A DNA stretch of 64,000 nt. It comes from Trichuris trichiura (taxonomy: Eukaryota > Nematoda > Enoplea > Trichinellida > Trichuridae). Position numbers and translations under genes: made by a program. Below, one piece after another: positions 46,712-59,946 of this stretch. How positions within the stretch are numbered: the stretch's first letter is position 1; every line of letters begins with the position of its first letter. The stretch covers positions 62,001 through 126,000 of the forward strand of contig JBAJFE010000037.1 of NCBI GenBank assembly GCA_037903355.1, given 5' to 3'. The notes below the pieces were generated by a model. It had not been told where the DNA came from, ran no database searches, and worked only from the letters and a program-made list of their open reading frames with translations.

Positions 46712-49700
46712 CTATCCAAGTTTCGTCTTTGCCTTTACAATGACCTAAAATGTTCCCTCAAGTGGACCTCTTTGATATTCTCATCAACAGAGATTCTACT
46801 AACCGATTTCACTTCGGTGTAAGAGTCGAGCCCGTATTGGCCAAGCTCTCGGCCAAAGCCGGACATTTTATAGCCGCCAAAGGGAGCAGTGGCATCAAAA
46901 ACATTGTAACAATTAACCCTAAAAAGAAATGTAGTTTAAAAAATGAATTATTCAACAAAAGGTGACTTATTAGTACCAGACTGTGCCTGCTTGAATATTA
47001 TTGGCCACGTATAGTGCCTTGTCTATGTCTTTTGTAAATACGCCAGCTGCCAAACCATAGATTGTATTGTTTGCCTTTTCAACTAGATCCTTCATTGTAT
47101 CAAAGCGCATTATTTGCATTACAGGGCCGAATATCTGCAAAGTTCAACAACTGAAACCATACTAGACGCGTAAAGATTGAACTGCTCACTTCTTCTTGAG
47201 CGACGATCATAGGATCCACAACGTCAGCGAAAACTGTGGGTTTTATGAAATATCCTTTGTCTCCCCAGGAAGTCCCGCCGCATAGAAGTTTTGCTCCCTC
47301 CTGCTTTCCTTTTTCTATAAAATTCAGGATACGTTCCTTATGCGTCTTGTCAATCTGCAAACATTTTCAAAAAGATGAAAGCATCACACATTGCCTATGC
47401 TACGAATACCTGGGGACCCTGTTGAGTGGTCGGGTCAAAAGGATCGCCCATAATGCGCGATTTTGCCAGCTCTACCGAGCGATCAACAAACTTATCGTAG
47501 ATGGAAGCTTCGACAAACACGCGACTTCCAGCAGTGCATACTTGACCTTGATTGAAGAAAAGACCCGCATGAGCTTGATGGATTGCTTCGTCGACTAGAA
47601 AATGAAGAGAAGTTAATTTCTTCCTATATCGGCGATCAAGTTGTATGCTAAACCGTCGGCGTCCGCGAAAATGATGTTCGGAGATTTTCCACCCAACTCC
47701 AAAGATAGACGTTTAAGGCCGTGTTCACCGCACGCAGTCATTATTAGCTTGCCAACTTCGGTTGAACCAGTAAAGGCGACCTTATCTACCTGCCGGTGGC
47801 AGGCCACCGCCTCTCCTGTTATTGGGCCATATCCGGGAACAATATTAACCACGCCAGGAGGGAAAGAAGCCTTAATTCAAAAAAATTCAAAAACGATAAT
47901 AACATTGTTGTAGACAACTCAAGGCTGCAATAGTATGCAGCGTTTGCCTTCAGAGACTACAGTTTGAATGCGCGCTGTTCAATATATAGTATGCTTTGCG
48001 AAAAGCAGGTATTTTGTGGTTCTCACGCCCTACGTCGTTGCGCAAGTATACATTAACAGCGGGCACCTTTACGGATTACTTACGTTTCATCTTTGGCGAT
48101 AGAAAAAATTAAATAGCAAAAAGTCATGCCATTACCAATGGTAGCCTATTCCCACTTCTGTCAGTATCCAATTTAGCTTTACCGATGAAAATATCCTATT
48201 CGTGCTTATGAAACCCCCGCGCCGAGTCTACCCGAGCTGTCGGAAAGGCCAAACCTTACTGTGGCCCATTGCTGGAGATTCATTATTCAAGTAGGCATTT
48301 CAAAACAAAGCAAAAGGCAATGTTGCATGCAAGCACGAACAAATGCTTCCCGTGACCTCAAGCAGACCTACAGCCTCTGGACTTACTCGATACTTACTTT
48401 CCGTCATGATACAAACGAGCAGCTATACGTTGCTGACAAGCAAACGAAAGCATGCAAGTGCCAGTCCCTCCACCACCGCCACCTGTGTATCCAGGGGTTC
48501 CGTTGAGTCAGTTTTCACCCACAGCTCCTCCAATGACGTCCATGCAGAACCAGCAGCAGCAAGCGACAACGACCAGCACTGTCGTTATGTCCACCGGTGG
48601 TAGTGGTCAAACGCTATGCCCTGTATGCAGACAGCCTCTGGTAGTAGTTGACAATTTATGCATGATAGTATTCATAATCATTATGGTGGTAATGTGTTTT
48701 CCATTTGGACTTATCTATCTTTGCTGTCTGCCACCCAGAAAAAGTTTACGTTGCATTGTATGCGACAAAAATGTGTGTCCCGCTTGAACACGCTACGATA
48801 GTTCCATGGCGCGAGCCCCGAAATTGTCACTAACACTGTCAAACTGGAAATTCGATTGTTCAATTTTCGTTGTTGTTTTTTCTACGCTAATAATTTTACT
48901 AATAAACTGACTCGCCTCGGCAATCAGAGAACCCACGTGCAAAGCGGTCAACGGAGTTTGTTCGGCCGGCTTGACAACGACTGTATTACCGCAAGCCAGC
49001 GCTGGACCAATTTTCCAAGCAAGCATCAACAATGGAAAATTCCACTGCAATTACAGAATGAAAATTAAGTCAGCTTTGCTGCTTTGCATACCGGTATAAT
49101 GACACCGCATACACCGACAGGCTCGCGGCGCGTATACGCAAAATACTTCGGAGCTACAAGCGACAAAGTAACGTAAACAACAAGAGCACTAAGCTGTTAC
49201 TTACAAACTGGTAATGTTTTTCCATGAATCTTGTCTGCCCATCCAGCATAATAGCTGAAATAGCGGGAATTAATAAACCGTCTCATTATAAGTCGCCAGT
49301 AACCGTAGGCAACGAATGGCCAATTCCAAGTCTATTGCTAGAGAATGAACGTACGGCTTTCCATTATCCAACGTTTCCAGGCTCTGCAAAAAGCAAACCG
49401 TGTTACGCTGACATATTTCCTCATACCCCAAATTAAGAAGACGTAAGAGTTTTGGGTTGGTTAACTTACAGCTAAGTAAACTCGGTCACGTTCCATCAAA
49501 TCGGCTAATCGATGAAGCAGTAGACCGCGTCGGCATGGTTCCAAGGAGCGCCAAAGTGAGCCGGGCTTTCCTGCCAAACGGGCTGCGGAAACTGCTTTAT
49601 CTACATCTTTCTGTGAAAAAAATGCAAAACCTGAATTGGTAAACAATTTATTCTTTCCGCAACGGCACAACTGAAATCAGCGATCAAGCATGCAACTTTT

Positions 49701-50838
49701 GAATATGCTCTGAGCAATCAGGAATATACTCCTGTTAAGGACAAAATATTTTACAAGGAAAATTCTCATACGATTACGCCAAGTGAACCTGCTTTTACTG
49801 GTTACGGTAGAAATGTGATTATTTGAATTGGCTGGAAAGCAAACAACATCAAATGGAAGTTTTCTAAATTGATACAGCTTTGATTGAGGCCTTTGGCATT
49901 ATTTGCACGAAGAAAGAACTTGTAGAAACGATAAAAGCTTCAAAAAAATTTTCAGTATCAAATACACCCACTACGTTTGATGTTGACAACTGATTCATTT
50001 ACAAGGAAGAATCGAGAATTCAATTATTGCGCAACAGCGAAATCGTTGAAACGGTATTATGTGTACAAGAGACAAAAAAGGAAAATGACTGCTCAAGAAC
50101 ATGAAACAAAAACTAGACTGCCTACGCATGGTGTATAACAAGACTTTTCGCGACCTTCTCTTCTTGACATGTACACATGTTCTTTTTCATTAACACAGAC
50201 ACTTCAGGCGTAAAGATTTTGTCAAAAGGTTTTTGAAAAACTTCAACAGGCAGCTTGCGTAGATATTTAAGCGCTGAACAAAATATGACACGTTTTGAAC
50301 ATCAAAAAAATAGACTATAACTTTAAAATGTGAATTTCATAAGATAGAAAGCAGGCACATTTTAAGACTCTTCTTCGACCCAAAGCACGCATTCAAGCAT
50401 TTAAGAGGTAATATATTCATTTCGAACAGCACATACCTGCTTCGCCTCTTGTACATAACAGATGATGTCGCCCGTGGTTGGATTGATCGTTGGAAATGAA
50501 CTGCCGTCCGCAGAATCGATCCATTCATTGTCAATGAACAGCTAAGCGACAAGCGCAATTAAAGGTCGAAGAATGCCCAAGCGTCATTTCGAAGGAGTAA
50601 ACTTTAAAGAAATCATTCATAACCCTAAACAAGGAAATTGGACTTGAAAAAAGACAAGATACATACCCGAAAAAACGTAAATAAAGCTAACGAACAGTTA
50701 GTAACTGATCAATAATACCTTCACGTACTTAGGTTCCGTATTCCAAACAGGGAAAGGAGCTGGCAATGCCTGCGTGGAATAACAGAACCGCTCCATTAGC
50801 CTTCGCGCTCCGATTTGAAACGCTCTATTCAAAGCCAT
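46712..50838 (-). CDS. ALDH2/alh-1: aldehyde dehydrogenase, mitochondrial class 2
   Basis: Thirteen minus-strand exons: 50719-50838, 50437-50541, 49470-49610, 49304-49383, 49205-49254, 49092-49153, 48916-49044, 47654-47870, 47410-47594, 47190-47354, 46977-47134, 46804-46918 and 46712-46744. Phases join to 519 residues, the usual ALDH2 length. It oxidises aldehydes to acids with NAD+. The N-terminus ([18 protein letters not shown]) is a good mitochondrial presequence. Active-site parts are [16 protein letters not shown] (Asn), FTGSTEVGK (cofactor loop), [11 protein letters not shown] (general base Glu) and [13 protein letters not shown] (nucleophile Cys). Residues KEEIFGPV-like AQEEIFGPVMQ and [15 protein letters not shown] also fit. 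Intron 7 (47871-48915) appears to use a GC donor and contains a BRI3-like gene on the other strand. A 3' splice-like AG lies 2 bases before the ATG. Confidence 0.95.
48452..48787 (+). CDS. BRI3/LITAF-like zinc-binding membrane protein
   Basis: Single-exon gene of 111 residues nested in intron 7 of ALDH2 on the opposite strand. The N-terminal half is Pro-, Gln- and Thr-rich ([17 protein letters not shown]). The C-terminal half has CPVCRQPL, then a hydrophobic stretch ([20 protein letters not shown]) and a second cysteine pair in [11 protein letters not shown]. Two CxxC knuckles on either side of a membrane-inserted helix with FPFG are the hallmark of the LITAF/SIMPLE and BRI3 families. CPVC with FPFG resembles BRI3 most. 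Such proteins sit on the cytosolic face of late endosomes and lysosomes. The ATG at 48452 opens the Pro-rich segment, and no intron is needed. No evidence for its own promoter was identified. Confidence 0.8.
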   Translation: MQVPVPPPPPPVYPGVPLSQFSPTAPPMTSMQNQQQQATTTSTVVMSTGGSGQTLCPVCRQPLVVVDNLCMIVFIIIMVVMCFPFGLIYLCCLPPRKSLRCIVCDKNVCPA

Positions 50839-52028
50839 TCCTGAAAGCTTAATGCGAACCGTCGTGCGTGCAAATCACCACAACGAAACGAATTAGTACC
50901 GTATGATTCATGATATGCAGGATCTGATTACAATAAATAGTACACAAAACAGGCGTCGCGATGCGAATGCGCAAGACGGATCACTGTTCTTTTAAAAAAA
51001 CATTTCTGACAACTGCTATTTCACAGCTGACTAAATAATAATCGCTCACCGGGACGTTTCAGCAAATTTACGTACTTGCTAGCAATGCCAGGCCGAAAAA
51101 CAACAGCTCCTATTTGAAGTTTTATTCAGATAATCTCGGTCAGTTCATCTTTTTTCATTTTGTATTAAAGCTATTAGAACTTAAACATGAACGCCTAAGA
51201 TTTTGCTATTTGTACGGTCCCTATTGTCAGTCACTTGTTGTTTCTGCGATTAGACAGCGTGGCAATATGCTTTCAGGTGTGAGCTTTGCGAACTCGCTTT
51301 TCGTAGTCAGACGCAATGGTATATTAAACGTAAGTGAAGCAGATGTGTTCCATATTAAAAGTAGTCGTGAGGAATAAAATTCTGAACATAAATGAACTGA
51401 GCTTATGTAATACAGGTACACGTGAAGACGACGCGAAGAAATCTAGTAAGCAGCCATACGGAAACGAAAATGCAATCGACTGCTGTATCATGGCTGCCCA
51501 GTCGACACCTTTTGTAATAAACTTATGCACATACGAGCTCAAATCTTTTTGGTTTTCCAAAACTTAACTTGCCTAATGTTGAACCATAAACATTCCAAAC
51601 GTCTAATGTGCTATAAACTCTCTGCTTTAAATTACAGTAAGCAGACAGAGATGCATACATACCTTAGAGCTGCAGTTTCCTGTAAACAAGTCGGAACAGC
51701 AACGACGCTTTTGTGAATGGAGCAGCTATCTGTCCACGACAGCCAAGCATGACAGAGTGATTCTACGAATAGAGAATATCAAGCTTATATGGGCACTTGT
51801 CCGATTCGAAAGTCGAAGTAAAGTTCAATTGTTCACATGTTCACCGTAGGTCACGCGTTTCCAAAATGTTTTAAACGACCAGCAAAAGCAGGATGCCAAA
51901 AAGAGGTAAAGCAACGATATAATACGTATAAGATAGTTAAGCGCAGTACAAGTTGAAAGAGCTGGAATTGGGATACAAGGAAAGTTGGTTGGTAGGTAGG
52001 GAATTCACAAGAGGCACTGTAAAACAGT
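50839..52028. other. upstream region of ALDH2
   Basis: 1.2 kb between the ALDH2 start (-) and the TFIIA gamma stop (-). No gene was recognised; open frames at 51114-51377 and 51324-51567 overlap on opposite strands and have no known domain. Confidence 0.4.
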
Positions 52029-52409
52029 CTAAAATGAATCTCCACCGGAGGAAGCCACAGCTGCGCTGGATGCCGCTGGTTCGCCTGCACCACCAGGATT
52101 CGCTCTACCATCGCAAGCGACGAATTTCACCCGCTCGGCGAAAACAACTTCCTGCGTATCACGGAATTCCACGTGTTCCATGACGAATGTCCAAACGTTG
52201 TCACAAAAACGATAAGTGCGAAGCTTGCCAGCCCGAAATTGTACTTTCGACCTAACTTTCGTCGACAACACTTTGTTGATTGTACGATCATAGAAAGTGA
52301 GAATTTTGAACGCCAACTGCTGACTTATTTGTCCACTCTGTATGAACTCGTCCAAAGTCTCCTGCAGCGTTAAACCAAGCGTGGTGTTTCGGTACAACTG
52401 GTAGGCCAT
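52029..52409 (-). CDS. GTF2A2: transcription initiation factor IIA gamma
   Basis: Single-exon, 126 residues. It starts [20 protein letters not shown] and continues [50 protein letters not shown] and VKFVACDGR, matching the small TFIIA subunit along its length. TFIIA gamma pairs with the alpha/beta subunits to stabilise TBP on the TATA box in the nucleus. The usual length is about 109 residues; here a Gly/Ala/Ser-rich tail of about 20 residues follows the conserved CDG end. The frame stays open upstream (to 52490), but MAYQLYR is the conserved start, so 52409 was chosen. No introns are present, unlike most genes of the window. Confidence 0.93.
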   Translation of the reverse strand: MAYQLYRNTTLGLTLQETLDEFIQSGQISQQLAFKILTFYDRTINKVLSTKVRSKVQFRAGKLRTYRFCDNVWTFVMEHVEFRDTQEVVFAERVKFVACDGRANPGGAGEPAASSAAVASSGGDSF

Positions 52410-54022
52410 GGCAACGCTACCTGCTAACAAAGCATCATGCGTTACATTAAGAAATCGAAAAAAGGCGCTCGCAGCGACAGCAAACTTCAAAGTGTAACAA
52501 AACTAACCGCAAGCGAAGCATGGAAAATAAAAAAAAATCCTACGAAACGTTAATGCAACCTTACATTTAGCAGCAACAACAAACCGTATAAGGATGTAAG
52601 ATAGCGCTAAAAGAGATCTATTTCAAGCAGTACATCGCTACAGTAAATTAATAAACAGCTTTCAAGTAACTAACTTTAAGTTTAATGCAACCGGCCTTAA
52701 GATCACTTTTAACCTTATTCATGAATCCGTCTTAATCACTTCGAGCAAACGTCCTTATTTGCATGAATGAATTTGTACTGTTGGGGAATTCAACTTCTAC
52801 CCAGTTTAAGGGTTTCCATTCCTCAACACGGAGAAAACGCAGAATTAGCCAATTAGATTGCGGGACAACCAGTTACATCTTGTTTTTTTCCAGTTTCATC
52901 GAAACGCAGAAACAAATGACGACAACGCCACGGAAAATGATGATAAGTAAAATCTGCACTTGGAAAAACAGACCACAGCCTCAGCTTTGTAATATTAACG
53001 TAAGCCAAAATAAGATCAAAGTTTTTACGATTTCCAACAAATGCTCCGCGAGATTGATGTTTTTATTTGAACGTGGAATGTGTAAAAACGGAAAGCGCCT
53101 AACCTTTATTTGCTCACTGCAAATAAAGCAAAATTTTTATAACAAGCAGTTCGTACTTCTAAGCGCACTTTTGCCATATCTGAAGTTTCAGATTAAATGA
53201 AAAGCAGGTTACTCGATAACAGTAACCTACTAATGTGTAATCAAGTTAGTATACTCAAATTTTGAATATTGTAAACAACTGCTCGCTGCTTTAGAAATGG
53301 TTAAGCTTGTCTACAAAGCGCACTAAAATCTTTATTCAGGATTACTGCATGCAATTGCAAAACCGTTCTGTCAGCAAAAATTGTCGAACGCAAACATTTA
53401 TTTTGTCTTCGGGTAAATAAATTGTCAAGTACAACTGACTGTTTTTTAACCTCGACTTTACTAATCATTATTATTTTAATTTGAAATTGTTACGCCGATA
53501 AAAAATGGGCGCCACCTACAAAAAGATCTTAGTAATTCGGTCGCCGCCTCAGTTCTTAGCGAACTGCCGACGGAACGCGTAAGACAGCGTTTTGTGATTA
53601 AATTACGTCAGCAACATTGAAATAAACAATGGACCTCTTTTAAAGGATGAATACTTTTAAAAAATTTACTAGCAGCCAACTACAGTTGCATCAACGGTAC
53701 CGCGAAAAATTCGTTACGTTTTCAGTTCTCCATTTATAGCCAACTGTTTTGCAACAGCTGACGGTACAACAATACTCGCGCTAAAAGAAGAATTGTACTC
53801 TGATAACACTGGTTGAACAAAACATGTTTTTAAAGGAGACGTGTCGGCGCCATTCGCGACAACAGATCAAATGAGAGGAGTAAACAGAAAAAAACAAAAG
53901 TAAGTACGTTCGCTATGTAGATGCGATCCCTAATAATGCCAAATAATTAACGAGTAACTGAGAAGAACGAAACGGAACGTTTAAACAGAAGCAATAACAG
54001 CCCGCCAGCCGGCGGGCAGCGT
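52410..54022. other. intergenic region
   Basis: No supportable gene. The longest frame (52763-53200, +, 145 residues with an ATG) is Lys/Phe/Ser-rich without any recognised domain and is probably chance. The rest is AT-rich. Confidence 0.4.
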
Positions 54023-57000
54023 TCACTTGAAATTTACCGCATTGACCAACTGGATCCACAATTCCTTTTTGCAAGCCTTCTGCCGTTTCAATGACTGCAT
54101 AAAATCGTTAAAGCGCGTTTGGCCATTGTTTCCTATGCTGAAAGCAACCTGAGCAGCTCGAACCAACGTAATCAAATCGTCCGCGTCCGACTGAACAAAT
54201 CTTGGATGGGAAAGCTTTTGCAACGCCGCCTTATGAAACATCTCGTGGCACTTCTCAAGCAACGCCTGTACGCTGCTGTGCGACATTGCCTTCGATATCA
54301 GCTGCAAGAAAAGAGAGAACTTATCAACAACCTATTTTCGAGTGGCAAAAAAAATGTTGCTACCGTAGACAAGTTCATTTGCAGGTTCGGCGCTAGTCCG
54401 CTTGGAGAGCTTCCCCTTGACGAACGCCCTATGAAGTCGACCACGTCGATGAACAATTCCCACAAAACAAATGGGCTAAGCACCGACCGAGCGGCCACTG
54501 CAGCAAATCTGATAACCCACATAAATCCCAGCCTTTTTGCAAACACTAGCAATAGTTTCACGTCGTCTCCGTAAGGTGGATTTTCGCAAAACTTTGTGTA
54601 CGACCTTTCGTCCGAGATCCGCCGACCCATTGTTTCCATGGCGAGTATGCCTACTCTGTAAGCATTCTGCAAATAGCAAGCCGCATTGGCGTGATCTTCG
54701 CTGGAAACATTTTCAAGATTCATGTTAACTTCATTTGTCTGCGGTGTCGTGATTCCGTAGGAAAAAGTTGACGCATTAACTCGATCGTACGATCGTCTAA
54801 AATTATAATTGCCTTGGCCGAAAAATACCGGCATGCACGTTGCTATATTGACAGGCACGGGAAGCTCGCTGCCGTACATGCTTTCGGCCGGCCGCCAGAA
54901 TGGTGCCTGCGGAACCGGCGCTTGACCAGCGTACGAACTACATGCTGCCGGCGGTACAGAATTCCCTGGAGCAACTGGCGGCGCCGGTTGGGGTTGCGCC
55001 TGCCCATTAAAAGCATTAACACCTATGGACATTGAAACCGGACCAGAAAAGGTGAACATCGGTTGGCCAATCAGGTTCATTCTTGGGTCCGTAAAATATT
55101 GCTGCATAACGTCTCGATAGGGCACCGGTTGCATCGCGGCGTTCCAACGCGGCGGTTCGTGATTTGCAGGTTCCATCACCAATGGCAACTGTACCATTCC
55201 GCGAAAACTCATTAACTGCCGCACGTAGTTATGGTCAGGCCAAGGTGATCTTGCATGCGCTTCCGTTGAGGATTCAGCGCTGACGTTGGAACTGCTTGCC
55301 TGGTCGGCATTCGATCCTCTGCTGACAGCCTCCTTGTAAACTTCGTACCATTGCAGCGAGATTTGAAAAAGTACATCGGGACATACGCCAAAATTTTGGC
55401 CAGCCCTCTCTACAGCTAGGCAAGCGTTTTCCAACATTGCCGTATTCTGCTCTTTGCATTGCGATACGGCTCTTTGAATTTCGGACGAATTCAAAAACTG
55501 GGCGTGAGAGAGCACGCTCAAAGCCAGGTTGGCGGCCGCTTCGACTATACAAGGGTCGCGACTCTGCGAAGCATTGTCAGCCAAGGTTGCTACTTCGCTG
55601 GGCGTCAAATGCCTTTCCCACGTATCCATTAAAATATCGAGGGCGCTACGACCTATGTCCATTGCTTGACTGCTTATCCAGGATACAAACGACGAATAGG
55701 TACGCGACTGCCAGTTGTTCGACAACCTATTGTGCAACCCAAGCGCGTAAAGCCCAACTTGAAATGAGCACAAGTGCAAGGCATGATGAGATACTGCAAA
55801 GAAAACACTCAAAAATGTCAGTGAACGAAGATGAAGAAAAAAAGTTGGCGACTGGTGAAACAGAAGCGTACATATATATATTACAAAAGGTAGCGAAGAA
55901 GAGTATGCAACCAACAAGGCGTACCGTGCATTTGGTTGCTAATGGTTCCGGGAGCAGTAAATATGGCGGTGGCGTGATTTCCGCCAGCTTCTGTCGACAG
56001 GCGTTTCGCCAGTTCCATCATGAAATGTACATGCGACTCCGACGGGAGGCACGCGTCCATTCGAAACCTTAAATACTTTGCACTTAAACAGTGCCACTCC
56101 ACGGTCAGCAGACTGACTTTGACAAAATGCTGGCATTCGTAATCTGCATTGTTGTACAACAACGATCTTCTTCGACTTGGTGGACCACTTTTCGCGGTTT
56201 CGGCTTGCAACTAACGACGGCTAGCCTGTCGGTTGCGCACGGACAGGCTGCTTTGCGATTACGTAAGTTGCACGCTAAATTTGGCCACGTCACAGCCGAT
56301 GACATAATAGCGCACGGTCTAAACGAAGACATTGAAAAGGGTTAAAACTGATGAATCCGCTAACCCGGAGGACGAGTTGCGGTTCACTAATTCAGGCAAA
56401 ATGTCATCTTCGTCTGCGTACAGATCCCGTGCAAGCTGCTCGTAAGTCAGAGTGGCGCTATCGCAATGTTCCGAATCGCTTTCCGTCCCATGCGAAGACA
56501 GCTCAGGCGAAGAGCCACGAACTGCGGAAATGCTCCAACTTTCAAAACAACCCTCCGTCAACGTTTCGACGTTGCCATCTGACGACGACGCCGACGAGCC
56601 ATCTTCGCCTGAACTCTGCGATGGACTGACGAAATCGTCCGCTCCTATGAAAAGCGTCCAAATTGGAGTGGCGATAGAAAAAGAGCACTGCAACCTAACC
56701 TACTCCAACCTGAGCGACGTTCGTCCGCCGCGGAGTGTTGTGCATCTGGTGCATTTCAATGTCAAGCAGAATATGCAAAACCTGGAAGAAAAAACATCTG
56801 AAAATTTGAATTCCCGAAAGGAAACGCCGACGCTTTTTTTCTTACCTTTGCCACCTTTTCCGAAACGTCCTTAAAGCGGGTGAACAGCTCGACGGACAAC
56901 TCGCCGCGATGGCGTCTCACGCACTCGTACATTAAAGGATGCTTGTCTTCCCGAATTTCCGTTTTCATCGCCAGGCCTGCCAACGCAACTTCAAAGCCCA

Positions 57001-59946
57001 GCTGCTCGTCTTGAGAAGTGCGGAAAGCGTTTCCATCCTTCTTCAGCAAAAGCACATGGGCTAAATAGACCGCCAGTGACATGGGCATAGCGCCTTTCCA
57101 ACGTCGACGTTTAGTGGCGCTGACCAATTCTGTAGCGCATTCGCGTACGGCCTCCATCTCATCGTTTGTTAGCGACTGCGCCATTGTTTTCATCTTATTC
57201 AATACTTCGGACTCCAGAAAGAATACCTTCGTTTCCAAAAATCTCGACGGCGCAGCGCTCCTTTGCAATGAAAGCATAAGGAGGCCAAGGCAAAAGGCAA
57301 CGCTGTCGTGCGAATTGTTTTCTACAAGAACGTCCAAAAGGAAGCAGGCTGAGCTCAATGCTTCGCACACTGACTCGGTTGATTCGAGAGCCTGAGCATC
57401 ATTTACCTGATGCGAATCGAATGCTCGCTTCATTTTGCGCCCACCGCTCAGGCGACTCTGCGGCAAAGCTTCCCTGAGACCGCGGATCGCCGAGGCTACA
57501 TCAAAGCATAAATTCTCCTGAGCATTTACCATGTATTCGGCTATTTCGACGGCCAATTTTCGCGCAAGGCTCAGGTTGCCATGCGCGTGCAATGCTTCGC
57601 AAAGAGCAAAACAAATTCTTTTCGGGTCATTTGGAACGGACAAATTTGCAAAAGAACTATGCGGTACGGTCCAATCCCTTCTATCAAGCGTTCTTTCAAC
57701 AGCCCCTTCATTAATATTGCCAAACTCTTCAGACGCGCTTGTCTTCTCACCTTCGCCATGGCTATCCGTACCATCGTAAGGCAGTGATCTGGCTTCCTCT
57801 TCTGTCAGCTCCTCTTCGGTAACCTCTGGGAAAGAGGTACTACGGCTCAGGTCGGTAGACAACGATTCATCGTCAAACTCGGAAGTGCCGCCAATGCCAA
57901 CCCATCCTTCCTGACTCTTACTACTGGCAGAAGTAGGGTAAAGCGGCCCGTGGTTATCAAGTGCTCCGTTCCAGCTGATACGCTGACGGATGTCCATGGA
58001 ACGACTGACATTGCAAGCCAAATTGGATACTTTCGGACGTTCTCCTTTCGGCTGAGAACTGTTTCCCGTAGTATCCTTTACGATGCCGTAAAGCTGTTTT
58101 AACAGATCGGAACTTGACTTGGTTCCCGGAAATCGAAAGCCTTCAGTGTCCAGACTGGTCCAATCCAACAAACACATTTCGTAAGCTTCATGAAATCCTC
58201 GAAATTTGGAAAAATAAACTGAATTGGGCTTGCTAACGCAGAAATCTGAGCCGTTGGTATGGGTAAACTGTTGAGCATCTCCCTGCACAGTTTCAAAGCC
58301 CCGCGGCAACGCTAGCTCCAGTGTATTTTCGAAGCACGCTTGAAATTCGCTAAGTTGATACGCCAAGGCGCGCCTCTCCTCCAAGGTCAAAGCGGGATTT
58401 AAGGCAGCCAAGCGCCACAGGTGGACTATTTCGTCCATCAACAATGAACAACTATACTTTGCCGCTAACATATGGCCACTGGCACTTGCTTTTTGCTTCG
58501 CGACTGCGGTGCGGAAAGAAAGGCCGGCACCATCGGAACTATCGTGTGGCGACGAATTTGAGTTAGCTGACCAAACTAAGCTCATTTTGGAAAAGTACCA
58601 CCATTGGACCACCTGAGAATTTTGAACGCACGCGCTAGTCATTATGCTTAGTAATCGGCTGGCATTATTGTCTCGCCGACGCATCATCTCGCGAACAATG
58701 CCCAACAAATTCCAAAGTCCTTCGGGCTCACGACCTCTGAACGGACGCAGCAGTACGTCAAATTCGGTTGCTGTTGGAGGCGACGAATTAGATAAGAAGT
58801 TAACGTCGCTATACACAAGCGGAGAGGGTGTACAGTATTTGGTCAACAATTTTTGCACTATATCTTTGAGCGTACGATCTTGCAAAGACCAAGCATGCAA
58901 GTCTCCTATAGCAGCGCCGGCGGTCGGATCGGGGGCACCGCATTCGCTATTTATCTTGGCTTTTTGATTCAGCAGTTCGTCCAATAATTTCTGAGCTACC
59001 GGAATTACGTCCCTCGGCAGCTGGGCTACCAAGTTCTGGGCGAACTTTTGTAGCTGACTTCGATCCAGCTGCGACAACGATTCGGAAACGGGAGCCCTCA
59101 TTGGTACTCGGTCGGCCTGCAAGAACAGTATCGTCAAGCAAAGCAAGTTGACAAGCCGAAAAGTAAAAGCAAATAAACTTACCTCCTTTATTCGGTACAA
59201 GCAAGCGGCTACGCAATGTTGGCACCAATTTTGACCGCAGGTGCATGCGCAACTGATTATCTTTTGCCTATCCAATGTGATGGCAACATGGTAGCGGCTT
59301 TTGTCAAAGCCTACGGCCGCCAAACTCTTGGTCAGCGTTGGAGAATTGGACAAACGGGTACCAAAAATCCCGGGCACTACTTGGACAACGGCACTCAAAT
59401 GGAAACCTAAAAATAAAGAGAAATGAAATAAATTGAAAAAAAATAAACATTCGAAAAGATGACATGACTTTACCTATTTGAATTATTTCTAGGACGGCCT
59501 TTCCTGCGTACAATGCCCTTCCTTTAACGTACTCTTCCGGCGCTCCATTGCTCAAGCAACAGTAAAGGCGAATATCTGCCACCTTTTCGGGAAAGCTGAA
59601 GAAGGCAATTCGCTGCTGAAGGACTTCCGGTACTGGCTGCTTGAAACGCTCCACCATTTCGAAAGGAATATATCTTGCCACCGTCTTCGCCGCGATGTCG
59701 GTTAAAGAGAGGACCCTTTCTAAAACGTATTCGATTCACTGTGCAAACGTGGGCAAAGAGTGCGCCTATTCAAAGCTTACTGGAAGTAGCCGCCGCATTT
59801 TCGACGTTATACGCATTTCCGCCTGGTTCTTCCCAACCGCGAAAGCTATTGGCGCTTGACGAACCCAACTCGGAAACAAACGACGAAAGAGAATCGTCTT
59901 CGAATCTTTCCGAGTCTTCCCAAGTCATTTGCTCTTCGAAGTCCAT
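54023..59946 (-). CDS. ebax-1/ZSWIM8: ZSWIM8/EBAX-1 ubiquitin ligase receptor
   Basis: Minus-strand exons: 59781-59946, 59474-59719, 59183-59406, 56846-59116, 56700-56781, 56644 to about 56370, about 56067 (or 56075) to 55925, 54364-55793 and 54023-54301; about 1,700 residues. The junction between exons 6 and 7 is unresolved and may hide a small exon. The N-terminus (WEDSERFEDDSLSSFVSELG) matches ZSWIM8. The SWIM zinc finger is SCACTCGQNWCQHCVAACLY, near residues 185-205. Next come APVSESLSQLDRSQLQKFAQ, CGAPDPTAG, FRGREPEGLWNLLGIVREMM, CEALHAHGNLS, QVGLYALGLHN, RTYSSFVSWISSQAMDIG and YRVGILAMETMGRR. ZSWIM8 is the substrate receptor of a Cullin ubiquitin ligase that degrades misfolded Robo receptor in worms and Argonaute in target-directed microRNA decay. 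A splice-acceptor-like TTTTCAG lies 11 bases before the ATG. Confidence 0.9.

Noticed and set aside
52763..53200. 145-residue plus-strand frame
   Set aside because: Has an ATG but AT-driven composition, no known domain and no neighbouring exon; likely chance in AT-rich DNA.
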